Shown here: piece by piece, positions 1-5,486 of the stretch
Layout: every line of letters begins with the position of its first letter
Numbering within the stretch: the stretch's first letter is position 1
NCBI GenBank assembly: GCA_013821025.1
Contig: JACDHN010000120.1
Span: 1-7,605, forward strand
DNA length: 7,605 nucleotides
DNA from: Acidimicrobiia bacterium
GTDB lineage: Bacteria > Actinomycetota > Acidimicrobiia > Acidimicrobiales > Ilumatobacteraceae
Direction: 5' to 3'
Notes under the pieces: model-generated
The model's database searches: none
What the model was told of the DNA's origin: nothing
Seen by the model: the letters and a program-made list of their open reading frames with translations, nothing else
Position numbers and translations under genes: made by a program

Positions 1-1
1 G

Positions 2-445
2 TCCTACGGGTCGACCGAGCTCGACGCCAGCCTGCTGATGATCCCGATGGTCGGCTTCCTGCACCCATACGACGAACGAGTGGCGGGGACGATCGACGCC
101 GTGCGCCGCGAGCTGACCCATGACGGTTTCGTGGAGCGGTACCCGACCGAGCACGGCGTGTCCGTCGATGGTTTGCCCGGCCGGGAGGGCGCCTTCTTGC
201 TGTGCACGTTCTGGTTGGCCGACGCCCTGGCCCTGACAGGCCGGGTCGACGAGGCGTCGGAGCTTTTCGAGCGACTGGTCGCGCTCACCAACGATGTCGG
301 GCTGCTCGCCGAGGAGTACGACCCCGTGCAAGGGCGCATGTTGGGCAACTTCCCCCAGGCGTTCTCCCACATCGGCCTCGTCAACACAGCGTTGAACCTG
401 ACGGAGGCCGTCGGCCCGGCTGGTCGCCGACGAGAGGACGTTTGA
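2..445 (+). CDS. GH15 family glycoside hydrolase (glucoamylase/trehalase-like), C-terminal part
   Basis: The gene enters from the left edge, so only the last 147 residues are visible and its start is outside the window. GH15 enzymes hydrolyse terminal alpha-glucosidic bonds of starch, maltooligosaccharides or, in some actinobacteria, trehalose, releasing glucose; the fold is an (alpha/alpha)6 barrel. The visible part matches the end of that barrel: FLHPYDERVAGTIDAV, an RYPTEHGVDG-like stretch, the helix EGAFLLCTFWLADALAL, then GLLAEEYDP followed by GNFPQAFSHIGLVNTAL. The Glu pair in LLAEEYDP lies where the family's catalytic base is expected, and the NFPQAFSH segment is highly characteristic. 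The stop TGA shares a base with the next gene's ATG, so the two are probably cotranscribed and translationally coupled. The substrate (glucan or trehalose) cannot be decided from this fragment. Confidence 0.88.
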   Translation, partial: SYGSTELDASLLMIPMVGFLHPYDERVAGTIDAVRRELTHDGFVERYPTEHGVSVDGLPGREGAFLLCTFWLADALALTGRVDEASELFERLVALTNDVGLLAEEYDPVQGRMLGNFPQAFSHIGLVNTALNLTEAVGPAGRRREDV

Positions 446-1524
446 TGCGAGCGATGACCGTGAAGCCGGGGAAGGAGGGGAGCGCAGCGGTCACCGACCT
501 CGGGGCGCCTGCCGGCGAGGGTGACGTCGTCGTCGACGGCATCTCAGTCGGCATCTGCGGCACCGACATCGAGATCGCCGCCGGCCGCTACGGCACGGCG
601 CCTCCTGGCGCCACAAGGTTGGTGCTCGGTCATGAGTCCCTCGGCCGTGTCGCCTCCGCGCCGCCGAGCAGCGGACTGGCCGCCGGCGATCTCGTGGTCG
701 GGATCGTGCGGCGCCCAGACCCTGTACCTTGCGGACCGTGTGCCGCTGGCGCTTGGGACATGTGCCTGAACGGCAAGTACACAGAGCGTGGCATCAAGCA
801 GCTCGACGGCTACGGCGCAGAGCAATGGCAGGTGGAGCCCGAGTTCGCGGTGAAGGTCTCAGCGGCCCTCGGTGATGCTGCCGTGCTGGTCGAACCGACG
901 AGTGTCGTCGCGAAGGCGTGGGACCACGTGGAACGGATCATCGCCAGGGCGCCGCTGGCGCCGCGAAGGGCGCTCGTCACCGGTGCCGGCCCCGTCGGGC
1001 TGCTGGCGGCGCTGCTCGCCGTGCAGCGAGAGCTCGAGGTGCACGTGCTGGACCGCGTCGTCGACGGCCCCAAGCCCGACTTGGTAGCGGATCTCGGCGC
1101 CAGGTATCACACGGGAGACGTCACCGATGTGCCGGAACCGGACGTGGTGATCGAGTGCACCGGCGCCCCGTCGGTCGTGCTCGATGTCGTCGGGCACACG
1201 ACGCCGGCCGGGGTGGTGTGCCTGACGGGCGTGTCGAGCGGCGGGCGGACGGTCTCGGTAGACGTCGGAGCTGCCAACCGCGAACTCGTACTCGAGAACG
1301 ACGTGATCTTCGGCTCCGTGAACGCCAACCGCTCGCACTACGAAGCGGCCGCCGAGGCGCTCGCCGCCGCAGACGCCCGCTGGCTGGCCGGCATCCTCAC
1401 CCGTCGCGTTCCCCTGCACTCGTGGATCGACGGTCTCGAACGGCGCCCCGACGACGTCAAGGTCACCGTCGACCTCCGTCAGCCGTCGGTGCAAACGATG
1501 ATCGCCGAGGGCCGCCGCTCGTGA
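445..1524 (+). CDS. Zinc-dependent medium-chain dehydrogenase, glucose 1-dehydrogenase type
   Basis: A 359-residue cytosolic oxidoreductase likely to oxidise glucose to gluconolactone with NAD(P)+. The ATG overlaps the preceding stop and has a good Shine-Dalgarno (GAGG at 434-437, 7 nt spacing). The N-terminal catalytic domain carries ICGTD (Cys38) and GHESLG (His63, Glu64), with Glu150 in LVEPTSVVAKAW as the further ligand or catalytic residue typical of glucose dehydrogenases. The structural lobe around 89-115 has Cys96, Cys99 and Cys107, with Asp92 where other members have a fourth Cys. The Rossmann motif GAGPVG is at 180-185, and Asp203 ends the second strand, so NAD versus NADP preference is unclear. 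The segment ENDVIFGSVNANRSHYEAAAEAL near 284-306 is a glucose dehydrogenase hallmark. Length is normal for the family. Pairing with a GH15 hydrolase supports glucose as substrate; another aldose remains possible. Confidence 0.87.
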   Translation: MRAMTVKPGKEGSAAVTDLGAPAGEGDVVVDGISVGICGTDIEIAAGRYGTAPPGATRLVLGHESLGRVASAPPSSGLAAGDLVVGIVRRPDPVPCGPCAAGAWDMCLNGKYTERGIKQLDGYGAEQWQVEPEFAVKVSAALGDAAVLVEPTSVVAKAWDHVERIIARAPLAPRRALVTGAGPVGLLAALLAVQRELEVHVLDRVVDGPKPDLVADLGARYHTGDVTDVPEPDVVIECTGAPSVVLDVVGHTTPAGVVCLTGVSSGGRTVSVDVGAANRELVLENDVIFGSVNANRSHYEAAAEALAAADARWLAGILTRRVPLHSWIDGLERRPDDVKVTVDLRQPSVQTMIAEGRRS

Positions 1525-1566
1525 CGGCAAGACGCAACGCCGAACCCGAAGTGTCCTTATCTAGCC

Positions 1567-1595
1567 TTGACGGATTGCCGCCCGATCGTTAGCGT
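1567..1595 (+). promoter_or_regulatory. Sigma-70-like leaderless promoter of the decayed TetR copy
   Basis: TTGACG (1567-1572) is followed by a 17-nt spacer and TAGCGT (1590-1595), then 9 nt to the GTG at 1605. Transcription would begin at or next to the start codon, and no Shine-Dalgarno is present. The intact copy has the identical spacing, which supports the assignment. The spacer holds GATTG-CCGCC-CGATC (1573-1587), a one-mismatch version of the perfect inverted repeat found in the other copy. Confidence 0.6.
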
Positions 1596-1604
1596 TCCGC
1601 TGCC

Positions 1605-2265
1605 GTGGCAGGCTCGGCCCGGAAGCGGATGTTGGAGGCGGGCGTTGCCATCCTGCACGAGAGTGGCGTCATCACCGGCGTGACGCACATCAAGCTGGCC
1701 AGGGTGGCCAAACGCGCCGGGTACACAACGGGAGCCGCATATCGCTTCTGGCCGGCGCAGGAGGATTTCCACCGCGATCTGGCGATTGCCGCGTTGGAAT
1801 AGCGCGATCGCTCGTCCATCGCCGACACCATCGCCGCAACCGCTCGGTGGTCGACGGCGGTGCTCCGCTGCTCGAGGTGATCCGCACGGGCGCCCAGGCC
1901 AACGTGCACCGCTTCCCAGGCGAGACCGATTTCTTCATCACCCTGGCGCTGCGGGCCAGCGCCGTCCACGCCAGCGGCGACCTCGTCGTGGCGAGCCGTG
2001 CCCGCGTCGAGGAAGGGTTGAAGAGTCACGTCGAGCTGTACGACGCCCTGATGTCGATGTTCGGACGACGCCCGCGGCCGCCGTACACCACCCACCACCT
2101 GGCATCTGTGCTGGCAGCGCTCGCCGAGGGGTTCGCCATCCAGGACGTCGGCGGCGAGCATCAGCACCTCGACCGTCCCGATCTCGGCGAGGGCGTCGGC
2201 AGTGGCTGGACGCTGTTCGGCACGGCGACGCAGGCCGTGATCGAGCATTTCACCGAGCGATGTAG
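1605..2265 (+). pseudogene. TetR-family regulator pseudogene, paralogue of the intact gene downstream
   Basis: The reading begins at GTG and gives 65 residues that align without gaps to the intact paralogue, including the helix-turn-helix THIKLARVAKRAGYTTGAAY. It then stops at TAG 1800-1802, where the paralogue has TGG (Trp66). About 35 nt later one base is missing near 1836-1840 (GCCGCAACC against GCCGCCATCC), and the rest of the ligand-binding domain continues in another frame from about 1843. By hand count, 55 of 65 N-terminal and 121 of 137 C-terminal residues match the intact protein. Four further bases are missing just before the ancestral TAG (2263-2265), so the shifted frame misses that stop and reads on to 2377, through a hairpin and into the 3' end of the opposite gene. 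With three lesions a sequencing error is unlikely to explain everything. A 65-residue DNA-binding-domain fragment could still be made. Confidence 0.88.
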
Positions 2266-2272
2266 TTGCGCG

Positions 2273-2317
2273 GCTGTCGGCTGGGGCCGACCCGTTCCGG
2301 GGACCCCAGCCGACAGC
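2273..2317. terminator. Strong hairpin between convergent genes, probable bidirectional terminator
   Basis: The arms GCTGTCGGCTGGGG (2273-2286) and CCCCAGCCGACAGC (2304-2317) are perfectly complementary over 14 bp with a 17-nt loop. The loop can pair a little further through CCCG/CGGG. The hairpin starts 8 nt after the decayed regulator's ancestral stop and, on the other strand, 21 nt after the phospholipase stop, exactly where a shared terminator for convergent genes would sit. It lacks a clear T tract on either side, as is common in high-GC actinobacteria, so intrinsic termination strength is uncertain. Confidence 0.7.
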
Positions 2318-2337
2318 GCCAGCGAGCTAGAGCGGGC

Positions 2338-2916
2338 TCACCAAAAGCCGCCGCCGAAGAGGCGGATGGCGCCGTAGAACTTGTCGGCCGCTGAGTAGCA
2401 CAGGCCGCGGGCGGGCACGTCATACCAGTCGTCGTAGACGACGAGGCACTGGTAATTCATGTTGCTGTGGAAACGGTTGTCGACGGACAACCGGCTGTAG
2501 CCGGACCTGCCGTGGTTGCGGTAGCCGAAGTCGTGCCGATCGCACGACTTCTGGAAGAGGTTCTTGTAGTGGTCGATGATCGGGACGGAGAACGGCACGC
2601 TGCAACCGTTGTTGTTCCAGTCGAGAGCCTGGGGGTAGCGCGCCTTGTAGATGCGGTAGTACGAACCGTAGACGCGTTCCATCGTGACGACTCGCGCGGC
2701 GCTTCGCAGCTGGCACTTCCTGCCGCAGCTTCCCCCCGGGTCCGGGCGGGCCACAGGCCCGGCGGCAGAGGCCAGCGCCCCGGCGGCAGCGACCGGTGTC
2801 TCCGCGGCAGCGACCGGCGCCCCGGCGGCGGCGACCGGCGTTTCCGATATCGCGGCTGGGAGCAATGCTCCGGCAACCGTGAGCAGTGATGCCGCAGATG
2901 CGACGAATCTCTTCAT
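2338..2916 (-). CDS. Secreted prokaryotic phospholipase A2
   Basis: This 192-residue protein resembles the Streptomyces violaceoruber-type secreted phospholipase A2, which cleaves the sn-2 ester of phospholipids using calcium. The ATG at 2916 was chosen for its Shine-Dalgarno GAGGAAGG (7 nt spacing) and because it begins a signal peptide: MKRF, then a hydrophobic stretch to about residue 23, with possible cleavage near AIS-ET. Residues 24-56 form a low-complexity Ala/Pro linker built from 7-residue repeats. The catalytic domain shows LDW (Asp99, calcium site), SCDRHDFGYRN with His128 and Asp129, and Asp146 in VDNRF, the expected His-Asp pair. Cys105/Cys125 and Cys157/Cys173 are likely disulphides; Cys64 and Cys68 form an additional CGRKC motif. 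The C-terminal KFYGAIRLFG matches the family's last helix. The gene lies between two regulator copies; whether the intact one controls it is unknown. Role could be nutrient scavenging, membrane remodelling or attack on other cells. Confidence 0.88.
   Translation of the reverse strand: MKRFVASAASLLTVAGALLPAAISETPVAAAGAPVAAAETPVAAAGALASAAGPVARPDPGGSCGRKCQLRSAARVVTMERVYGSYYRIYKARYPQALDWNNNGCSVPFSVPIIDHYKNLFQKSCDRHDFGYRNHGRSGYSRLSVDNRFHSNMNYQCLVVYDDWYDVPARGLCYSAADKFYGAIRLFGGGFW
2762..2845 (-). repeat. Four 21-bp in-frame tandem repeats in the phospholipase linker
   Basis: The four units are 2762-2782, 2783-2803, 2804-2824 and 2825-2845. On the plus strand each starts GCGGC, and three contain GCGACCGG; the first is the most diverged. 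Each unit encodes seven residues of the type ETPVAAA, AGAPVAA or AGALASA, giving an Ala/Pro-rich, probably flexible segment between signal peptide and catalytic domain. The period is a multiple of three, so copy number can change without breaking the frame. Confidence 0.8.
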
Positions 2917-2923
2917 TTCGGAC

Positions 2924-2931
2924 CCTTCCTC
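2924..2931 (-). promoter_or_regulatory. Shine-Dalgarno of the phospholipase gene
   Basis: GAGGAAGG on the minus strand lies 7 nt before the ATG at 2916. It fixes the start there and argues against a 31-residue longer version beginning at 3009, whose extra residues carry no signal peptide and would bury the hydrophobic stretch internally. This SD-led start contrasts with the leaderless starts of several neighbouring genes. Confidence 0.75.
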
Positions 2932-2970
2932 GTTTCGTTTGTGGTGGCTTCGTTCTGCAGAACTGCCGGC

Positions 2971-2999
2971 AGCATGCGCCGATGGGCCGATGGCCACAA
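2971..2999 (-). promoter_or_regulatory. Possible phospholipase promoter (weak)
   Basis: On the minus strand TTGTGG (2999-2994) is followed by 17 nt and CATGCT (2976-2971), which would start transcription near 2964 and give a leader of about 48 nt. The -10 is a poor match. The spacer consists largely of a tandem 8-bp repeat, GCCGATGG twice (2978-2993 on the plus strand). This is the best candidate I could see in the 2917-3035 intergenic region, but it is weak. Confidence 0.3.
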
Positions 3000-3035
3000 G
3001 AGCGAACACCGAAGCGGAATAGTTCTTATTCGACC

Positions 3036-3064
3036 TTGACGGATCGTCGCCCGATCGTTATGGT
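3036..3064 (+). promoter_or_regulatory. Sigma-70-like leaderless promoter of the TetR gene
   Basis: TTGACG (3036-3041), a 17-nt spacer and TATGGT (3059-3064) are followed by 9 nt and the GTG at 3074. The expected transcription start is at about 3071-3074, so the mRNA would have essentially no leader, consistent with the absence of a Shine-Dalgarno. The duplicated copy conserves both hexamers' positions. Confidence 0.7.
3042..3056. promoter_or_regulatory. Inverted repeat in promoter spacer, candidate TetR operator
   Basis: GATCG-TCGCC-CGATC is a perfect 5-bp inverted repeat with a 5-nt centre, lying wholly between the -35 and -10 hexamers of the regulator's own promoter. A dimer bound here would block RNA polymerase, the usual autoregulatory arrangement in TetR-family genes. 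The repeat is short and built of GC-rich words that recur by chance. The candidate rests mainly on its position and on its presence, with one mismatch, in the duplicated promoter. Confidence 0.42.
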
Positions 3065-3073
3065 CTTGCCGCC

Positions 3074-3739
3074 GTGACCACCTCGGCCCGACGCGAAATG
3101 TTGGAGGCAGGCATCGCCCTGCTGCACGAAAGAGGCGTCGTCACCGGCGTTACGCACATCAAGCTGGCCAGGGTTGCCAAGCGCGCCGGGTACACCACCG
3201 GCGCCGCCTATCGCTTCTGGCCGGCGCAGGAGGATTTTCACCGCGAGCTGGCGATCGCCGCCCTGCACTGGCGCGATCGCTCGTCGGTCGCCGACACCAT
3301 CGCCGCCATCCGCTCGGTGGTCGACGGCGGTGCCCCGCTGCTCGAGGTGCTCCGCACAGGCGCCGAGGCCAACGTGCACCGCTTCCCAGGCGAGACCGAC
3401 TTCTTCATCACCCTGGCGCTGCGGGCGAGTGCCGTCTACGCCAGCGGCGACCTCGTCGAGGCCAGCCGTGCTCGTGTCGAAGAAGGGCTGAAGAAGCACG
3501 CCGAGCTGTACGAGGCACTCATGGCGATGTTCGGACGGCGGCCCCGACCGCCCTACACCACCCACCACTTGGCGTCAGTGCTGGCAGCACTCGCCGAGGG
3601 GTTCGGTATCCAGGACCTCGGCGGCCGGCACCAACATTTCAACCGTCCAGATCTCGGCGAGGGTGTTGGCAGTGAGTGGACACTGTTCGGGGCGGCGACG
3701 CAGGCCGTGGTCGAGCACTTCACCGAGCCGAGCCCATAG
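3074..3739 (+). CDS. TetR-family transcriptional regulator
   Basis: A 221-residue regulator of normal family length starting at GTG just downstream of a leaderless promoter. Helices 1-3 occupy about residues 5-60; the helix-turn-helix is THIKLARVAKRAGYTTGAAYRFW (about 27-49), followed by PAQEDFHRELA, matching the typical TetR layout. The remaining residues form the effector-binding and dimer domain, Ala/Leu-rich and containing FFITLALRASA and a GRRPRPPYTTHHLASVLAALAEGF segment. No enzyme-like motif is visible there, and the ligand cannot be named from sequence. The gene ends 10 nt before a MaoC-like gene on the same strand, so fatty acyl-CoA or a similar thioester is a reasonable guess for the effector. 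It probably represses itself through the inverted repeat in its promoter. A damaged paralogue lies upstream. Confidence 0.86.
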   Translation: MTTSARREMLEAGIALLHERGVVTGVTHIKLARVAKRAGYTTGAAYRFWPAQEDFHRELAIAALHWRDRSSVADTIAAIRSVVDGGAPLLEVLRTGAEANVHRFPGETDFFITLALRASAVYASGDLVEASRARVEEGLKKHAELYEALMAMFGRRPRPPYTTHHLASVLAALAEGFGIQDLGGRHQHFNRPDLGEGVGSEWTLFGAATQAVVEHFTEPSP

Positions 3740-3742
3740 CCT
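3737..3742 (+). promoter_or_regulatory. TAGCCT -10-like element before the MaoC-like gene
   Basis: TAGCCT begins with the TetR gene's own TAG stop and ends 7 nt before the ATG at 3750, a distance that would yield a leaderless transcript. It fits the TANNNT pattern of the other promoters here. No convincing -35 hexamer was found 17 nt upstream, and read-through from the TetR gene would also supply the message. Confidence 0.4.
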
Positions 3743-3749
3743 CGGGGCG

Positions 3750-4541
3750 ATGATCCGGTACGACGTGCAGGCGGTGAACACGGCGACCGCGTCGAGCAAT
3801 CGCATCCACGACGACGAGGTCGCCAAGGCGTACGGGTTCGGCGGCGGGTTGGTGCCAGGAGTCGACGTGTACGCCTACCTCGTTCACCTCCCGGCGGAGC
3901 AGTGGGGCGTCGAATGGCTGCACGGTGGGTCGATGTCGGCGCGATTCGAGCGGCCGGTGTACGACGGGGAGCTGCTGTCGATCACGTCGTCGGACGACCC
4001 GACCTCAGGCCTGTTGCAACTCTCACTCGCCGGGCCTGACGGCGGCCAGCGCGCCAGCGGTGCTGCGAGGGCCGTCGCGGAAGTGCCGGCGTCAGAACGG
4101 GAGACGCCCGAGCACCGGGATCGGCCGCAGTCTCCGCCTGACGCCGACGCCGAGGCGCTGGCGCCGGGAACCTTGCTGGGATCGGTGACGGCGACGTTCG
4201 ATGCCGCTGCCGCACCCGGGTACCTCTCGGCGGTCCGTGAGCCGCTGGAGCTGTACCAGTTGCAGCAGCTGGCGCATCCCGGTTGGCTACTGCGATTTGC
4301 CAACACCGTGCTGGCCGCCAACGTCCGCCTGGGACCTTGGATCCACGTGTCGTCAGACGTCACGTTCGGCGGCGCCGTCCACGACGGAGACGTGCTCGAC
4401 GTGCGGGCCGTCGTGCGGGACGAATACGAGCGCAGCGGGCACCGCTTCGTCGTGCTCGACGTGGCCATGGTCGACGCTGATGACGGCTCGGTCGTGCAAC
4501 ACGTGGAACACCGAGCCATCCACACACCGCGCAAGCCATGA
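3750..4541 (+). CDS. MaoC-like double-hotdog protein (acyl-CoA hydratase/dehydratase or thioesterase fold)
   Basis: This 263-residue protein appears to contain two hotdog domains. The first half shows SSNRIHDDEVAKAYGFGGGLVPGVDVYAYL (about 15-44), a degenerate form of the hydratase-2 segment in which an Asp/His pair normally acts, then ARFERPVYDGELLSI (64-78), the typical strand pair. The second half has PGWLLRFANTVLAANVRLGPWIHVSSDVTFGGAVHDGDVLDVRA, again ending in the FxxPVxxGD-like pattern of the fold. The linker at about 108-140 is charged and Pro-rich. The usual hydratase motif (D-x-N-x-x-H) is reduced to N-R-I-H-D-D, so (R)-specific enoyl-CoA hydratase activity is possible but unproven; a thioesterase or substrate-binding role is an alternative. 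The ATG at 3750 follows the TetR stop by 10 nt, and its stop overlaps the next ATG, indicating one transcription unit. Confidence 0.75.
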   Translation: MIRYDVQAVNTATASSNRIHDDEVAKAYGFGGGLVPGVDVYAYLVHLPAEQWGVEWLHGGSMSARFERPVYDGELLSITSSDDPTSGLLQLSLAGPDGGQRASGAARAVAEVPASERETPEHRDRPQSPPDADAEALAPGTLLGSVTATFDAAAAPGYLSAVREPLELYQLQQLAHPGWLLRFANTVLAANVRLGPWIHVSSDVTFGGAVHDGDVLDVRAVVRDEYERSGHRFVVLDVAMVDADDGSVVQHVEHRAIHTPRKP

Positions 4542-5437
4542 GCGCCGGGCGAGTACAGGCTGCGACCGAGGAGCTCTACGGTCTGCTGCCCGACGAGTTC
4601 ACCGCTCGACGGGACGCTCTTGCGAAGCAGGCAAAGGGCGATGGGGACGCTGAGACGGCGAAGACGGTCAAGGGGCTGCGCCGGCCGACAGCACCGGCAT
4701 GGCTGGTGAACCTTCTCGTGCGTCAGCATGGCGACGACATCAACCGCTTGCTGGCTCTCGGCGAGGACCTGCGCCAGGCGCAGTCGGCGCTTGACGGCCA
4801 GCTGATGAAGCAGCTCTCCGCCGAACGCACCACGCTCGTTGAGGACCTCAGCGGCAAGGCGGGCAAGCTCGGTGAAGCACAGGGTCAGAAGGTCACGGGT
4901 GCCGTCGAGCGCGATCTCGAAGAGACGCTGCGGGCGGCCGTCGTCGACCCGCTCGCCGCCGAGGCGGTGGCCAGCGGACAGCTCACCAGGGCGCTGTCGT
5001 ACGCAGGGCTCGGTGAGGTGGACGTCTCCGGCGCCACTGCGACGCCGCTGCAGAAGTCGTCCGCGAAGCAGCCGCCACACCAGAAGAAGCCGTCGTCGAC
5101 CGAGCAGGCGTCGTCGACCGACAAGCGCGCGAGAGGGCACACAGAGTCCGCCAAGGACCGCGAGGACCGAGAGGACGCAGCGAGACGAGCTGCAGCGGAG
5201 CAGGCGGCCGTAGCAGCGAAAGAGCGGCTGGAGTCGGCGACAGCCGCCGTGTCGGCGGCACAGCAGGCGCGCCAGGAGGCCGAGACGCTCGTGACAGACC
5301 TGGAGCAACAGCTCGCGGGGGCGCGCAGCGCGCTGGCCGCAGCGAAGAAGCAGCACGACCAGGCCACGCGTGCGCACAAGCGGGCAGAGCGCGGCGCCTC
5401 GTCCGCAAAGTCGGCGCTCGACGCGGCGCTCGGCTGA
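4538..5437 (+). CDS. Actinobacterial hypothetical protein with C-terminal coiled coil
   Basis: A 299-residue protein of unknown function. Its N-terminus (YGLLPDEFTARRDALAKQAK, then TVKGLRRPTAPAWLVNLLVR) resembles a family of uncharacterised actinobacterial proteins that I recognise by pattern but cannot name functionally. Residues 1-160 are largely helical. Residues 170-205 are a low-complexity, Ser/Lys/Pro-rich linker containing SSTEQ and SSTDK repeats. Residues 205-299 form a long Ala/Glu/Lys/Arg coiled coil (EQAAVAAKERLESATAAV, DLEQQLAGARSALAAAK). There is no signal peptide or membrane segment, so it is probably cytosolic. The ATG overlaps the MaoC-like stop as ATGA, with no Shine-Dalgarno, implying translational coupling. 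Codon use matches the neighbours. A structural, nucleoid-associated or envelope-related role is possible but not shown. Confidence 0.75.
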   Translation: MSAGRVQAATEELYGLLPDEFTARRDALAKQAKGDGDAETAKTVKGLRRPTAPAWLVNLLVRQHGDDINRLLALGEDLRQAQSALDGQLMKQLSAERTTLVEDLSGKAGKLGEAQGQKVTGAVERDLEETLRAAVVDPLAAEAVASGQLTRALSYAGLGEVDVSGATATPLQKSSAKQPPHQKKPSSTEQASSTDKRARGHTESAKDREDREDAARRAAAEQAAVAAKERLESATAAVSAAQQARQEAETLVTDLEQQLAGARSALAAAKKQHDQATRAHKRAERGASSAKSALDAALG

Positions 5438-5470
5438 TCCCGGCGGGCACTGCTCGGCCGGGTGGGTGGT

Positions 5471-5476
5471 TAGCCT
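5471..5476 (+). promoter_or_regulatory. TAGCCT -10-like element before the carboxyltransferase gene
   Basis: TAGCCT lies 10 nt before the ATG at 5487 within a 49-nt gap after the coiled-coil gene. There is no Shine-Dalgarno at a usable distance (the GGGTGGGTGG run is 17-26 nt away), so a leaderless start is likely. It is the same hexamer as that before the MaoC-like gene. The -35 region (CACTGC at the matching distance) is not recognisable. Confidence 0.45.
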
Positions 5477-5486
5477 CGCGACAGCC

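Larger units (their letters stand above)
1553..2265 (+). repeat. Direct repeat, upstream copy (promoter plus decayed TetR gene)
   Basis: This segment aligns with 3022-3739 in the same orientation at a constant offset of 1469 bases, from about 14 nt before the -35 element through the whole regulator gene. It is 5 nt shorter than its partner. The difference is accounted for by one missing base near 1836-1840 and four missing bases just before the terminal TAG. Homology fades outside these limits. The two copies flank an oppositely oriented phospholipase gene. No terminal inverted repeats or target-site duplication were seen, so an old gene duplication fits better than an insertion sequence. Confidence 0.85.
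3022..3739 (+). repeat. Direct repeat, downstream copy (promoter plus intact TetR gene)
   Basis: This is the partner of 1553-2265. The shared region includes the sequence just before the -35 element, the full promoter and the complete regulator gene to its TAG. It is the undamaged copy and so serves as reference for the lesions in the other. Two long, highly similar direct repeats this close together could recombine and delete the phospholipase gene between them. Confidence 0.85.

Noticed and set aside
202..444. Earlier in-frame start for the glucose dehydrogenase
   Set aside because: The upstream codons are an Arg-rich shadow of the GH15 gene; the ATG at 445 has a ribosome-binding site and a stop/start overlap.
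859..1530. Antisense open frame opposite the glucose dehydrogenase gene
   Set aside because: Low-complexity translation without motifs; the sense strand has a complete conserved enzyme.
2467..2889. Plus-strand open frame opposite the phospholipase
   Set aside because: It is the complement of the signal, repeat and catalytic regions, with no family resemblance or start signals.
2917..3009. 31-residue N-terminal extension of the phospholipase
   Set aside because: The start at 2916 has a strong Shine-Dalgarno and begins a signal peptide; the extension would place the hydrophobic segment internally.
1553..3739. Composite transposon or insertion sequence made by the direct repeats
   Set aside because: The repeats contain only a regulator and promoter; no transposase, terminal inverted repeats or target duplication are visible.
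5370..5486. Earlier in-frame start for the carboxyltransferase
   Set aside because: Most of it overlaps the coiled-coil gene in another frame, and the added residues resemble no family member; conservation begins after 5487.
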